From Cedecea lapagei (GTDB taxonomy: Bacteria; Pseudomonadota; Gammaproteobacteria; Enterobacterales; Enterobacteriaceae): a stretch of DNA of 64,000 nt. The stretch covers positions 4,588,001 to 4,652,000 of the forward strand of contig NZ_LR134201.1 in assembly GCF_900635955.1 (NCBI RefSeq), in the 5' to 3' direction. The notes under the pieces were generated by a model that did not search any database, had not been told where the DNA came from, and saw nothing but the letters and a program-made list of their open reading frames with translations. Below, piece by piece: positions 9,252 through 18,310 of this stretch (position 1 is its first letter; every line of letters begins with the position of its first letter). The position numbers and the translations under genes were made by a program.

Positions 9252-9322
9252 GGTTGTTCCAGTTCTTCCTGCTCTGCTGCTTGTCGCAATTTTAGGTAGT
9301 CGCCCAGCGAGGCGATGACTTC
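9248..9322 (-). pseudogene. yihY: 3' remnant of yihY (BrkB-family membrane protein)
   Basis: Reading leftward from about 9322, the minus strand encodes EVIASLGDYLKLRQAAEQ, then EELEQP and a TGA that overlaps the dtd start. It resembles the YihY C-terminus and sits where yihY overlaps dtd in E. coli. Two codons further upstream the frame meets a stop (9329-9331), and no other YihY sequence (about 290 aa in E. coli) is present. The remnant therefore marks the right-hand break made when the gud/gar locus entered between yihX and dtd. The identification rests on synteny plus a short peptide. Confidence 0.75.
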
Positions 9323-9331
9323 CGTTCCTCA

Positions 9332-9601
9332 CCAACACAATACACCAGGTCCTGTAGACCCGGACAAATAATATGGGAACCGATTAAGAGCGCCATGAAC
9401 GTCAAGTCCCCTCACGGCAAAGGAAATGTGATCCCCATGACAAGTCCGACGCTCTGGCCCTTGATTATGGCAAATGCACAATGAATCACGGCACGATCCT
9501 CGTTATTCTGAAAAATCTTTCTCCCCGGGTTTCAAGGCCCATGATGGCGTTTGAAACTTGAAGCCTGACTGTCCCACACCTTTATTTTTAAGTGGTCATC
9601 T
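9332..9601. other. Intergenic region between yihY remnant and cdaR
   Basis: 270 bases with no convincing gene. It must hold the cdaR promoter; the ATG of cdaR at 9602 is preceded only by a weak purine run (AAGTGG). A small inverted repeat GGTC-CTGTA-GACC lies near 9348-9360. An ATG-initiated 29-codon frame at 9397-9486 has a poor ribosome site and no recognisable product. Confidence 0.5.
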
Positions 9602-10771
9602 ATGGCAGGCTATCATCTCGACAACCGGCTGGCGCGAGATATCGTTACCCGCACCATGCAAATCATAGACAACAATATCAATGTGATGGACGGCCGTGGT
9701 CGAATCATTGGTAGCGGTGATGAAGAGCGTCTGGGCGAAATCCATGAAGGTGCGCTACTGGCTATTTCACAGGGACGGGTCGTGGATATCAACGATGCCG
9801 TCGCCCATCACCTGCACGGCGTCCGCCCGGGCATAAACCTTCCGCTACGCCTGGACGGAAAAATTGTCGGCGTTATTGGGTTAACCGGAAACCCCTCCCG
9901 GTTGCGCCAGTACGGCGAGCTGGTCTGTATGACGGCGGAAATGATGCTGGAGCAGGCTCGCCTTTTACATATCCTCGCGCAGGACAGTCGTCTGCGAGAA
10001 GAGCTTGTGCTGAACCTAATCCGCACCGAAGAGATGACGCCGACGTTAGTAGAATGGGCGCAGCGTTTAGGCGTTGACTTAAGGCAGCCACGCGTCGCGG
10101 TCGTAGTAGAAATAGACAGCGGTCAGCTTGGAGTGGACACCGCGATGGCAGAGCTACAGCAGCTACAAAACCTGCTAACAACGCCAGAGCGTGACAATCT
10201 GATAGCCACCGTCTCTTTGACTCAAATGGTGGTACTGCGCCCGGCATTGAATAGTTACGGTCGCTGGGATCCACAATCACACCGAGCGCAAATTGAAAAT
10301 CTGCTTTCCCGCATGGCGGAGAGCAGTAGCCTGCGCATTCGCCTGGCGCTGGGTAACTACTTTCCCGACGCAGGCGGTATCGCCCGCTCCTGGCGATCCG
10401 CCCATACGGCGATGAGGGTGGGGAAACAACGTTTGCCGGAACAGCGGAGCTATTTTTATCAGGATCTGGTGCTGCCAGTCCTGTTAGATAGCCTGCGCGG
10501 TGGCTGGCAAGAGAATGAACTGGTTCGCCCTCTGGCACGGCTGAAAGCCATGGACAATCACGGCCTGCTGCGCCGCACGCTCAACGTCTGGTTTGCCAAC
10601 AACGTGCATCCTGGCGCCACGGCCAAAGCGTTATATATTCATCGCAATACGCTGGAATACCGGCTGGCAAGGATCTCAGGGCTCACCGGGCTTAACCTGA
10701 GCAGCTTTGACGATCGCCTGTTGCTGTACATTGCTTTGCAGTTGGACAATAGCAAGAGCGCTCCCGAATAA
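9602..10771 (+). CDS. cdaR: CdaR (SdaR), sugar-diacid-responsive transcriptional activator
   Basis: A 389-aa protein matching E. coli CdaR (385 aa) throughout. The N-terminal sugar-diacid recognition domain (about residues 1-135, GRIIGSGD and HGVRPGINLPLRLDG segments) is followed by a central region and a C-terminal PucR-type helix-turn-helix (ALYIHRNTLEYRLARISGLTGL, about 344-365). In E. coli CdaR responds to glucarate, galactarate and glycerate and activates garD, gudPXD and garPLRK. Here it lies next to those targets, converging on garK (22 bases between stops), whereas in E. coli it is unlinked, near degP. This is strong support that the whole locus is one regulon. Confidence 0.95.
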   Translation: MAGYHLDNRLARDIVTRTMQIIDNNINVMDGRGRIIGSGDEERLGEIHEGALLAISQGRVVDINDAVAHHLHGVRPGINLPLRLDGKIVGVIGLTGNPSRLRQYGELVCMTAEMMLEQARLLHILAQDSRLREELVLNLIRTEEMTPTLVEWAQRLGVDLRQPRVAVVVEIDSGQLGVDTAMAELQQLQNLLTTPERDNLIATVSLTQMVVLRPALNSYGRWDPQSHRAQIENLLSRMAESSSLRIRLALGNYFPDAGGIARSWRSAHTAMRVGKQRLPEQRSYFYQDLVLPVLLDSLRGGWQENELVRPLARLKAMDNHGLLRRTLNVWFANNVHPGATAKALYIHRNTLEYRLARISGLTGLNLSSFDDRLLLYIALQLDNSKSAPE

Positions 10772-10792
10772 GCTCTGGCGGTTGATTTCTTA

Positions 10793-11941
10793 TCACTCCT
10801 CAGCGATTCCCTGCCCGATCCTCAACGTCTCCGCGATATTACGCGCCGCCATACGCACGTTCTCAGCGGACTGAGCCAGCGCCTCCTCCAGGGTGCAGAC
10901 GGAGTGGATTACGCTGAACACCGCATTGAGACCATAGCGATGGACGATGCCGACGTCCTTTGTCAGGCTACCAGCGATGCCGATAACCGGTTTGCCGTAG
11001 CGCCTGGCGAGCTGCGCCACTCCCAGCGGCACTTTACCGTGAATGCTCTGGCTATCGATACGCCCTTCGCCGGTTATGACCAGCGTAGCGTCACGCACCT
11101 GCTCTTCCAGCCCGAGCGCTTCGGTGACAATTTGGATGCCGCTTCGCAAATCTGCTTTCAGGAACGCCAGCAGCGCCGCCCCCATGCCTCCGGCTGCACC
11201 CGACCCCGCAACCTGCGCCACATTAATGTCCAAATCCCGGCGGATCACGTCGGCATAGTGCTGCAGGGCCTCGTCCAGCTGTCTGACCATTGCTGGAGTG
11301 GCCCCTTTCTGTGGGCCAAATATCACGGAGGCCCCCTTGTCGCCAGTCAGCGGATTTGTCACGTCGCAGGCCACTTCAAAACAGCAGCCGGAAACACGGT
11401 CATCGAGCCCGCTGACGTCGATATTCGCCAGTCGCGCCAACGCTTCACCGCCGTATCCAATCTCTTCCCCCTGCGCATCCTGCAGCCGTACTCCCAGCGC
11501 CTGTAACATACCCGCGCCGCCGTCATTGGTGGCGCTGCCGCCAATGCCGATGATAATCCGCTTAACCCCTTGCGTCAGCGCGTGACGAATAAGCTCCCCC
11601 GTTCCGTAAGAGGTCGTGACCAGGGGATTACGCAGCGCCAGGGGAACCCTCTCAAGCCCACTGGCCGCCGCCATCTCAATGAATGCGCAACGCTCGTCGC
11701 CGGATAACCCATAAAACGCGGTAACGGGCTCTCCCAGTGGTCCGGTCACCCTGACGTCGACAATCCTTCCTTGCGAAGCCACTACCATGGCTTCTACCGT
11801 CCCCTCACCACCATCGGCCACGGGCAGCTTAACGTATTGAGCATCCGGAAATATTTCACGAAAACCTGCTTCGATTTGCGTGGCAACATCCAGAGCAGGC
11901 AGACTCTCTTTGTATGAATCCGGTGCGATAACTATTTTCAT
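10793..11941 (-). CDS. garK: GarK, glycerate 2-kinase
   Basis: A 382-aa glycerate kinase of the GarK/GlxK family (E. coli GarK 381 aa). It phosphorylates D-glycerate to 2-phosphoglycerate, the exit step of the glucarate/galactarate pathway into glycolysis. Seen: start MKIVIAPDSYKESLPALDVA, glycine-rich segments GIGGSATNDGGAGML and VAGSGAAGGMGAALLAFL, and VITGEGRIDSQSIHGKVP near residue 280. The ATG at 11941 fits family length; the frame stays open further upstream but that part is unrelated to the family. It is last in the gudP operon, separated from garR by 97 bases, the largest gap in the operon. Confidence 0.94.
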   Translation of the reverse strand: MKIVIAPDSYKESLPALDVATQIEAGFREIFPDAQYVKLPVADGGEGTVEAMVVASQGRIVDVRVTGPLGEPVTAFYGLSGDERCAFIEMAAASGLERVPLALRNPLVTTSYGTGELIRHALTQGVKRIIIGIGGSATNDGGAGMLQALGVRLQDAQGEEIGYGGEALARLANIDVSGLDDRVSGCCFEVACDVTNPLTGDKGASVIFGPQKGATPAMVRQLDEALQHYADVIRRDLDINVAQVAGSGAAGGMGAALLAFLKADLRSGIQIVTEALGLEEQVRDATLVITGEGRIDSQSIHGKVPLGVAQLARRYGKPVIGIAGSLTKDVGIVHRYGLNAVFSVIHSVCTLEEALAQSAENVRMAARNIAETLRIGQGIAEE

Positions 11942-12038
11942 AGACAACCCAATGGCTATTGACCCGGAGGTATCCCCCGCTCTCCCGGCCCGCTGAATTA
12001 CCCCTGCGCCCACGCATACGCTGTGGACGCAGGGCCGG

Positions 12039-12923
12039 CTACCGCTTAACTTCAACCCTTGCCAGTTTCTCGTAGTAACAGGTCAGCGCACAGTGGTCTG
12101 CGGCCCCGAGGTCATCGGCTTTCAGCGCCTGCATCATTTCCATTACCGCCGCCGTTAGCGGCAGTTGAGCGCCCACGCCGTGAGACGTGTCCAGCGCATT
12201 GGCCAGATCTTTGATGTGCAGGTCGATACGGAAGCCGGGGTTGAAGTTACGATCCATCACCATCGGCGCTTTAGCATCGAGTACCGTGCTACCGGCCAGG
12301 CCACCGCGAATTGCCTGATAGACTAACTCTGGATTGACGCCAGCTTTAGTCGCCAGCACCAGGGCCTCAGACATCGCAGCGATGTTAAGCGCCACGATCA
12401 CCTGATTTGCCAGCTTGGTCACATTGCCTGCACCGATAGCTCCGGTATGGACCACGGAGCTCGCCATTGCTTTCATCACATCATAGCAGCGCTCGAATAC
12501 CGCTTTGTCACCGCCGACCATCACCGATAACGTGCCGTCGATCGCCTTCGGCTCACCGCCGCTGACCGGCGCATCCAGCATGACCACCTGCTTGTGTGCC
12601 AGCGCTTCACTGATTTCACGGCTGGCAAGGGGGGCAATGGAACTCATGTCGATCAACACCGTACCCGGTCTGGCGTTATCCGCCACGCCGCCTTCGCCCA
12701 GCACGACTTCTTTAACGTGCGGTGAATTGGGCAGCATCGTAATAATGATATCGCTTTGGGCGGCCACGTCTGCCACAGAGTCTGCACCGCAAGCCCCGGC
12801 AGCCAGCACATCGGCGACTGCGACGGCGTTACGATCGAAAACCATCAGGGAGTAGCCCGCTTTTAACAAGTTTTTGCTCATGGGTTTGCCCATGATGCCC
12901 AGACCAATAAAGCCAATTTTCAT
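12039..12923 (-). CDS. garR: GarR, tartronate semialdehyde reductase
   Basis: A 294-aa beta-hydroxyacid dehydrogenase, identical in length to E. coli GarR, reducing tartronate semialdehyde to D-glycerate with NAD(P)H. The Rossmann motif GLGIMGKPMSKNL is at residues 7-19, the substrate-binding DAPVSGGEPKAIDGTLSVMVGG near 118-139, and the catalytic lysine in GNVTKLANQ near 166-174. Two ATGs lie 6 bases apart (12929 and 12923). AGAGGG directly abuts the first and is correctly spaced for the second, so I chose 12923. Closely related GlxR is an alternative, but the garL/garK neighbours favour GarR. Confidence 0.94.
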   Translation of the reverse strand: MKIGFIGLGIMGKPMSKNLLKAGYSLMVFDRNAVAVADVLAAGACGADSVADVAAQSDIIITMLPNSPHVKEVVLGEGGVADNARPGTVLIDMSSIAPLASREISEALAHKQVVMLDAPVSGGEPKAIDGTLSVMVGGDKAVFERCYDVMKAMASSVVHTGAIGAGNVTKLANQVIVALNIAAMSEALVLATKAGVNPELVYQAIRGGLAGSTVLDAKAPMVMDRNFNPGFRIDLHIKDLANALDTSHGVGAQLPLTAAVMEMMQALKADDLGAADHCALTCYYEKLARVEVKR

Positions 12924-12969
12924 TTTCATCCCTCTTTCTTCGCCGACGCCGTAGCGTCGCTCATCAACA

Positions 12970-13740
12970 TTATTTTTTGAAACGATCGCACAAAGCCTGC
13001 GTCGCACTACGAAATACGCCCAGATCGCTGCCCACGGCCACAAACCTCGCGCCCCACTCCAGATAGCGGCGCGCGTCCGCTTCCGCCGGTGCCAGGATAC
13101 CGGACGGTTTACCGTGAGCCGCGGCACGTTCGAAGATATGGCGGATCGCTCTTTGCACCTCGGCATGATTAGGCTGCCCGAGATAGCCCAACGCCGCAGA
13201 GAGATCGCCCGGGCCGACAAAGATACCGTCGACGCCGTCTGTGGCGGCAATGGCGTCGATGTTGTCCACACCCAATTGGTTTTCGATCTGTACCATCACG
13301 GTAATGTTGTCGTTAATCGTGTCGAAATAGTCTGGCAACGTGCCGTAGCGATTGCTGCGGTGCGCTACCGAAACCCCACGGATGCCGGCCGGAGGATAGC
13401 GTGTAGAGGCCACCGCCTGCGCCGCCTGTTCTGCAGTTTCCACGAACGGGATCAGGAAGTTGTAGAAACCGATGTCCAGCAGGCGCTTGATAATGACCGG
13501 TTCGTTGATCGGCGGGCGCACCACCGGCGCGCTGTCGCTATCCTTGAGTGCCATCAGCTGAGGAATAAACGTGGTGATATCGTTTGGCGCGTGCTCACCG
13601 TCCAGAACCAGCCAGTCAAACCCCGCCAGCCCCAGCACTTCGGTAGAAATTGGGTTACCCAGAGCACACCAGCAGCCATAGAGCGTTTCACCCGCCAGCA
13701 GACGCTGGCGGAAACGGTTCGGGTAATGTGTATCTTTCAT
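12970..13740 (-). CDS. garL: GarL, 5-keto-4-deoxy-D-glucarate aldolase
   Basis: A 256-aa class II aldolase of the HpcH/HpaI family, the E. coli GarL length. It cleaves 5-keto-4-deoxy-glucarate (or 2-keto-3-deoxy-glucarate) to pyruvate and tartronate semialdehyde. Seen: the catalytic-base region DWLVLDGEHAPND (about residues 42-54), metal ligands in VQIEN (about 151-155) and GPGDLSAALG (about 175-184), and the RRYLEWGARFVAVGSDLG segment. I chose the ATG at 13740; a TTG six codons upstream has no ribosome site. It lies 36 bases after gudD, linking dehydratase and aldolase steps. Confidence 0.95.
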   Translation of the reverse strand: MKDTHYPNRFRQRLLAGETLYGCWCALGNPISTEVLGLAGFDWLVLDGEHAPNDITTFIPQLMALKDSDSAPVVRPPINEPVIIKRLLDIGFYNFLIPFVETAEQAAQAVASTRYPPAGIRGVSVAHRSNRYGTLPDYFDTINDNITVMVQIENQLGVDNIDAIAATDGVDGIFVGPGDLSAALGYLGQPNHAEVQRAIRHIFERAAAHGKPSGILAPAEADARRYLEWGARFVAVGSDLGVFRSATQALCDRFKK

Positions 13741-13776
13741 CGCGTATCCGTTTATCAAGGTTAGGAAATAATCGCT

Positions 13777-15108
13777 TCAGCGCACCAGACAAGGACGTTT
13801 GTTGTTAAACGTCCAGTTCGGGATCAGGAACTGCATGGCTATGGCGTCGTCACGGGCGCCAAGACCGTGCTTGAGGTACAGCTCGTGCGCTTTCATTACC
13901 TGGTCCATGTCCAGTTCAATACCTAAACCGGGTTTCTCCGGCACCATCACCCTGCCGCCCTGGATCTGCAGCGGCTCTTTGGTCAGGCGCTGGTTGCCTT
14001 CTTGCCATATCCAGTGGGTATCGATAGCGGTGATCTGGCCCGGCGCGGCGGCGGCAACGTGGGTGAACATCGCCAGCGAAACATCAAAATGGTTGTTGGA
14101 ATGCGAACCCCAGGTCAGGCCAAATTCGTGGCACATCTGGGCCACGCGCACCGAGCCCTGCATCGTCCAGAAGTGCGGGTCGGCTAGCGGAATATCTACG
14201 GATTGAAGCGACAATGTATGCCCCATCTGACGCCAGTCGGTAGCAATCATATTGGTGGCGGTTGGCAACCCGGTAGCACGACGGAATTCCGCCATGACTT
14301 CGCGTCCCGAGTAGCCCTGCTCGGCACCGCACGGATCTTCGGCATAGGCCAACACGCCGCGCAGCTGTTTGCCAAGCGAGATAGCTTCGCTCAGAGACCA
14401 CGCTCCGTTAGGATCCAGTGTGATACGCGCCTGTGGGAAGCATTGGTGCAGAGCGGTGACGGCCTCCGCCTCTTCGCTGCCGGCCAGTACGCCGCCTTTC
14501 AGCTTAAAGTCGTTGAAGCCATACTTTTCATACGCCGCCTCCGCCAGACGCACCACGGATTGCGGCGTTAGCGCCTCTTCATGGCGCAGACGGTACCAGT
14601 CACATTTCTCGTCCGGCTGGCTTTGGTAAGGCAGTCTGGTCTTGCGCCGATCGCCGACGTAAAACAGATAGCCCAGCATTTCAACCGCATCACGCTGTTG
14701 GCCCTCGCCCAGCAGGGAAGCGACGGTCACCCCAAGATACTGGCCGAGCAGGTCGAGCATTGCGGCTTCAATGCCGGTGACCACGTGGATAGTGGTACGC
14801 AGATCGAAGGTTTGCAGCCCGCGTCCTCCGGCATCGCGGTCGGCAAACTGGCTGCGCACGCTATTCAGAACGTTTTTATATTCCCCCAGGGTTTTGCCAA
14901 TAACCAGCTGTGCCGCGTCCTCCAGGGTCTGGCGGATTTTCTCTCCGCCGGGAATTTCCCCTACGCCGGTATGGCCGGCATTGTCTTTCAGAATGACGAT
15001 ATTGCGGGTAAAAAAGGGGCTGTGCGCGCCACTCAGATTCAGCAACATGCTGTCATGACCAGCAACAGGGATAACCTGCATCGTAGAAATTTTTGGCGTG
15101 TCGTACAT
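13777..15108 (-). CDS. gudD: GudD, D-glucarate dehydratase
   Basis: A 443-aa enolase-superfamily enzyme very close to E. coli GudD (446 aa). It dehydrates D-glucarate (and L-idarate) to 5-keto-4-deoxy-glucarate. Catalytic features are visible: the K-x-K base in NDFKLKGGVL (about residues 203-212), Mg2+ ligands in ITLDPNGAW and AEDPCGAEQ, the ATNMIATDW strand, SVDIPLADPHFW, and the HSNNHFD histidine (about 338). An AGGAG ribosome site lies 7 bases before the ATG. It is separated from its paralogue gudX by 24 bases, so the two arose by an old tandem duplication also present in E. coli. Confidence 0.97.
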   Translation of the reverse strand: MYDTPKISTMQVIPVAGHDSMLLNLSGAHSPFFTRNIVILKDNAGHTGVGEIPGGEKIRQTLEDAAQLVIGKTLGEYKNVLNSVRSQFADRDAGGRGLQTFDLRTTIHVVTGIEAAMLDLLGQYLGVTVASLLGEGQQRDAVEMLGYLFYVGDRRKTRLPYQSQPDEKCDWYRLRHEEALTPQSVVRLAEAAYEKYGFNDFKLKGGVLAGSEEAEAVTALHQCFPQARITLDPNGAWSLSEAISLGKQLRGVLAYAEDPCGAEQGYSGREVMAEFRRATGLPTATNMIATDWRQMGHTLSLQSVDIPLADPHFWTMQGSVRVAQMCHEFGLTWGSHSNNHFDVSLAMFTHVAAAAPGQITAIDTHWIWQEGNQRLTKEPLQIQGGRVMVPEKPGLGIELDMDQVMKAHELYLKHGLGARDDAIAMQFLIPNWTFNNKRPCLVR

Positions 15109-15132
15109 GATTTTGCTCCTGTAAGAAGTTTG

Positions 15133-16470
15133 TCAGCGTCCGAAACAAGGGCGCTTGCGGTCAAAAGTCCAGCCGGGCACAAGATATTGCATTGCCAGAG
15201 CATCGTTACGTGCGCCGCCCGGCAGCGTTTTATACAGTTCATGGGCCTGACGAATACGTTCCCAGTCCAGCTCAATGCCAAGGCCGGGGGCGTCAGGTAC
15301 TTTGATTTGGCCCTGTTCGATAGAGAGCGGCGCTTTAGTCAGGCGCTGATCGCCCTCCTGCCAAATCCAGTGGGTATCAATGGCCGTCGGTTTACCCGGC
15401 GCGGCAGCGCCGACGTGAGTGAACATTGCCAGCGAAATATCGAAATGGTTATTGGAGTGGCAACCCCAGGTCAGACCCCATTCATCGCACAGCTGAGCGA
15501 CGCGCACCGCGCCACTCAACGTCCAGAAATGTGGGTCAGCCAGCGGGATATCGATAGCGTCGAGGCAAAGGGCATGGTTCAGCTCACGCCAGTTGGTGGC
15601 AATCATATTGGTGGCGACCGGCAGCCCGGTGGCACGACGGAACTCCGCCATCACTTCACGCCCGGAATACCCCTGTTCGGCACCGCATGGATCTTCTGCA
15701 TAGGCCAGCACATCCTGCATTCCCTTGCACAGCATAATGGCTTCATCCAGTAGCCAGGCGCCGTTCGGATCGACGGTAATGCGCGCATCCGGAAAACGCT
15801 TTGCCAGCCCGGCCACGGTTTCAATCTCTTCCTCGCCGGGCAAGACGCCGCCTTTGAGTTTAAAATCTTTGAAACCGTAACGATCCGCCGCCGCTTCGGC
15901 CAGATGGATAAGGGACTCGCTGTCCAACGTTTGCTGATGGCGCAGGTGATACCAGGGATGCGCGGCGTTTGCCCCATCAAGATAGGGCAGGTCGGTCTTA
16001 CGCCGGTCTCCTATGTAGAACAGATAGCCCAGCACCGTCACTGCATCGCGCTGCTTGCCAGGGCCAAGCAGTTCGCATACCGGTACATTCAGACACTGGC
16101 CAAGAAGATCGAGCAATGCCGCCTCCAGCGCGGCCACCGCGTTAACCCTCAGTTCAAACGTCCAGGCACCTTTGCCAAAGGTGTCAAAATCGGCAGACTG
16201 GTTGCCAAGATGTACCTGCTGTACCAGGCGGTTCAGGCGCGCGATTTCATGGCCAAGCACCTGCGGTATAGCGTCTTTCAGGGTCTGACAGATCACCTCC
16301 CCCCCAGGCGCTTCGCCTACGCCCGTATGGCCAGCGCTGTCTTTGAGCACCACGATGTTGCGGGTAAAATACGCCCCATGCGCACCGCCAATATTCAGCA
16401 GCATGCTGTCATTGCCGGCCACAGGTATCACCTGCATCTCAACGATGGTTGGGGTGCTTTGTGTCGTCAT
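15133..16470 (-). CDS. gudX: GudX, glucarate dehydratase-related protein
   Basis: A 445-aa paralogue of GudD matching E. coli GudX. All active-site signatures are retained (KDFKLKGGVL, ITVDPNGAW, AEDPCGAEQGYSG, IDIPLADPHFW, HSNNHFD), but the N-terminal capping domain, which sets substrate specificity, differs (for example HLGNQSADFDTFGKGAWTFEL in place of the DRDAGGRGLQTFDL region of GudD). E. coli GudX is reported to have weaker dehydratase activity and its physiological substrate is not settled. It sits between gudP and gudD, with a GGGG ribosome site, 2 bases before the end of gudP. Confidence 0.94.
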   Translation of the reverse strand: MTTQSTPTIVEMQVIPVAGNDSMLLNIGGAHGAYFTRNIVVLKDSAGHTGVGEAPGGEVICQTLKDAIPQVLGHEIARLNRLVQQVHLGNQSADFDTFGKGAWTFELRVNAVAALEAALLDLLGQCLNVPVCELLGPGKQRDAVTVLGYLFYIGDRRKTDLPYLDGANAAHPWYHLRHQQTLDSESLIHLAEAAADRYGFKDFKLKGGVLPGEEEIETVAGLAKRFPDARITVDPNGAWLLDEAIMLCKGMQDVLAYAEDPCGAEQGYSGREVMAEFRRATGLPVATNMIATNWRELNHALCLDAIDIPLADPHFWTLSGAVRVAQLCDEWGLTWGCHSNNHFDISLAMFTHVGAAAPGKPTAIDTHWIWQEGDQRLTKAPLSIEQGQIKVPDAPGLGIELDWERIRQAHELYKTLPGGARNDALAMQYLVPGWTFDRKRPCFGR

Positions 16471-16472
16471 TT

Positions 16473-17837
16473 TTAGCCCCTTTGCGCCGCGCAGAGAGGA
16501 TTCAGAACGATACGTTCTATCTTCCCGACCAGCACCAGGTAGCTCAGTATGGCGACAAACGCGTGGATAACTACGTAGAGTAAGGCACCGTTGAAGGAGC
16601 CAGTGCTGCCGATGATGTAGCCGATAGCGATGGGCGTAACAATGCCTGAAATATTGCCGAACATGTTGAACAGCCCGCCGCTCAGGCCGCTAATCTCTTT
16701 CGGTGCGGTATCCGCCATGACCGCCCATCCCAGGGCACCGATCCCCTTGCCGAAGAAGGCCATCGCCATAAAACCAATCACCAGTACTTCTGAATCGACG
16801 TAGTTACATACCATCATCGACATAGAGAGCAGCATTCCCAGGATGATCGGCGTTTTACGCGCCAGGGTAAGCGACCCCGTGCGGCGCATCAGCCAGTCTG
16901 AAATCACACCGCCCAGCACGCCGCCGATAAAGCCGCATATCGCCGGTATGGAGGCAATCATCCCGGCCTTGAGGATGGACATGCCGCGCGCCTGCACCAG
17001 GTACACAGGGAACCAGGTAATGAAGAAGTAGGTCAGCGCATTAATGCAATACTGGCCGATGTACACCCCGACCATCATGCGCGAAGTGATGAGCTGCCTG
17101 ATCTGCGCCCACTTGACGGCCCAGGGTTCTTTTTGTTTGCTGCCGCTCTGCTGATCCATACTGATCAGCGCGCCGCCGGCTTCCATATATTCCAGCTCGG
17201 CTTTGTTGACGCCGGGGTGATCCTTGGGATCGTGAATGACTTTAAGCCACAGGAAACTAATGATGATCCCCAGCCCACCCATAAACCAGAACACATGGGC
17301 CCAACCCACGCTATGTACCAACCAGCCCATAACAGGAGCGAAGATAACCGTGGCAAAGTATTGTGCCGAGTTAAAAATGGCGACTGCGGTGCCACGCTCC
17401 TGCGCCGGAAACCAGGCCGCGACGATCCGGCTATTGCCCGGGAACGATGGCGCCTCGGCCAGACCCACCATAAAACGCAGGGTAAACAGGGCGACCACAA
17501 TGCCAAACCCGCTGAACATATCCACGAAGCCCTGCAACAGCGTAAACAGCGACCAGGTAAAAATGCTCCAGAAATAGACTCGCTTGGAGCCAAAACGGTC
17601 CAGCAGCCAGCCCCCCGGTATTTGCCCTATCACGTATGCCCAGGAAAAGGCGGAGAAGATATAACCCATGCCGACCGGATCCAGGCCGATCACTTTTGAC
17701 ATTTCCGAGCCGGCGATTGAGATGGTCGCACGGTCGCCGTAGTTAAATGAGGTGACAATAAACAGCATCACCACAATCCAGTAGCGCGCATTAGTGCGTT
17801 TTTCTACTGCGCTCTCATGTGAGCTGATTGTATTCAT
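16473..17837 (-). CDS. gudP: GudP, D-glucarate/galactarate MFS transporter
   Basis: A 454-aa major facilitator superfamily anion:cation symporter (12 predicted helices), very similar to E. coli GudP. Seen: SFNYGDRATISIAGSEM in TM1, the MFS loop GGWLLDRFGSKRVY, and FFITWFPVYLVQARGMSILKAG. It imports D-glucarate and probably galactarate; as no garP is present it may serve both. I chose the ATG at 17837, preceded by AGGAG with proper spacing, rather than the longer frame from 17888. It is the first gene of the operon and is divergent from garD across a 473-base regulatory region. Confidence 0.95.
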   Translation of the reverse strand: MNTISSHESAVEKRTNARYWIVVMLFIVTSFNYGDRATISIAGSEMSKVIGLDPVGMGYIFSAFSWAYVIGQIPGGWLLDRFGSKRVYFWSIFTWSLFTLLQGFVDMFSGFGIVVALFTLRFMVGLAEAPSFPGNSRIVAAWFPAQERGTAVAIFNSAQYFATVIFAPVMGWLVHSVGWAHVFWFMGGLGIIISFLWLKVIHDPKDHPGVNKAELEYMEAGGALISMDQQSGSKQKEPWAVKWAQIRQLITSRMMVGVYIGQYCINALTYFFITWFPVYLVQARGMSILKAGMIASIPAICGFIGGVLGGVISDWLMRRTGSLTLARKTPIILGMLLSMSMMVCNYVDSEVLVIGFMAMAFFGKGIGALGWAVMADTAPKEISGLSGGLFNMFGNISGIVTPIAIGYIIGSTGSFNGALLYVVIHAFVAILSYLVLVGKIERIVLNPLCAAQRG

Positions 17838-18310
17838 AAATAAACTCCTGAGATAATAGCCTGAGCTATTGCCCATTCTGAACGGCATATTTTCGGATTC
17901 GAGTAATCAGAATGATGCTGGTTGTTTTTGTATTTTATTTTTAAATAAAAGTATCATTGCTTAGTAATTATTATTTCTAAATTACTTCCTCAGTATATAA
18001 ACAGCGCAAGACCGGAACATCAGGCAGATGCACGGTTTAATCATCCTCATTTATTTAATTGTCAGGCATACGCACAACGTTTTGCGCAATAGTTCACATT
18101 CCTGACGAGAGACGCCGGAGCAGGCGCGTAGCTGTGACCACCCTCACACAGAATAAGGAAGCTGCCCGATAGATTTCGCTTGATGAATGCCAAACTTAGG
18201 CAACTGCATAATGTATTACCTATTTACCCTCTTTATAATTCATCATGAATAAAAATAACGTCTTGCTGTAATCAGGTGATGGTTTTTATATCATTAGGAG
18301 CAATATCTCG
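17838..18310. promoter_or_regulatory. Divergent gudP/garD control region
   Basis: 473 AT-rich bases with no supported gene. It contains a perfect CRP-type palindrome (18133-18148), a TATAAT at 18234-18239 oriented towards garD, and a TATACT (minus strand, 17992-17997) oriented towards gudP, both with poor -35 sequences as expected of activator-dependent promoters. CdaR most likely binds here, but I cannot identify its site with confidence; CGCACAACGTTTTGCGCAA near 18069-18087 is an imperfect dyad worth testing. Confidence 0.7.
18133..18148. promoter_or_regulatory. CRP-binding palindrome between gudP and garD
   Basis: TGTGACCACCCTCACA is an exact match to TGTGA-N6-TCACA, the CRP half-site dyad. 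It lies 178 bases from the garD start and 296 from the gudP start, so it could serve either direction, possibly with CdaR. Catabolite control of sugar-diacid use is expected. Confidence 0.75.

Noticed and set aside
9397..9486. 29-codon ORF upstream of cdaR
   Set aside because: Poor ribosome site and no recognisable features; more likely part of the cdaR leader or insertion junction.
14581..15753. 390-codon plus-strand frame spanning gudD and gudX
   Set aside because: It runs antisense across two real enolase-family genes and their intergenic gap, so it cannot be a conserved protein.
18028..18105. 25-codon hydrophobic ORF in the gudP/garD region (MHGLIILIYLIV...)
   Set aside because: No usable ribosome-binding site (AGGCAG abuts the ATG) and the region has a clear regulatory role; low evidence.
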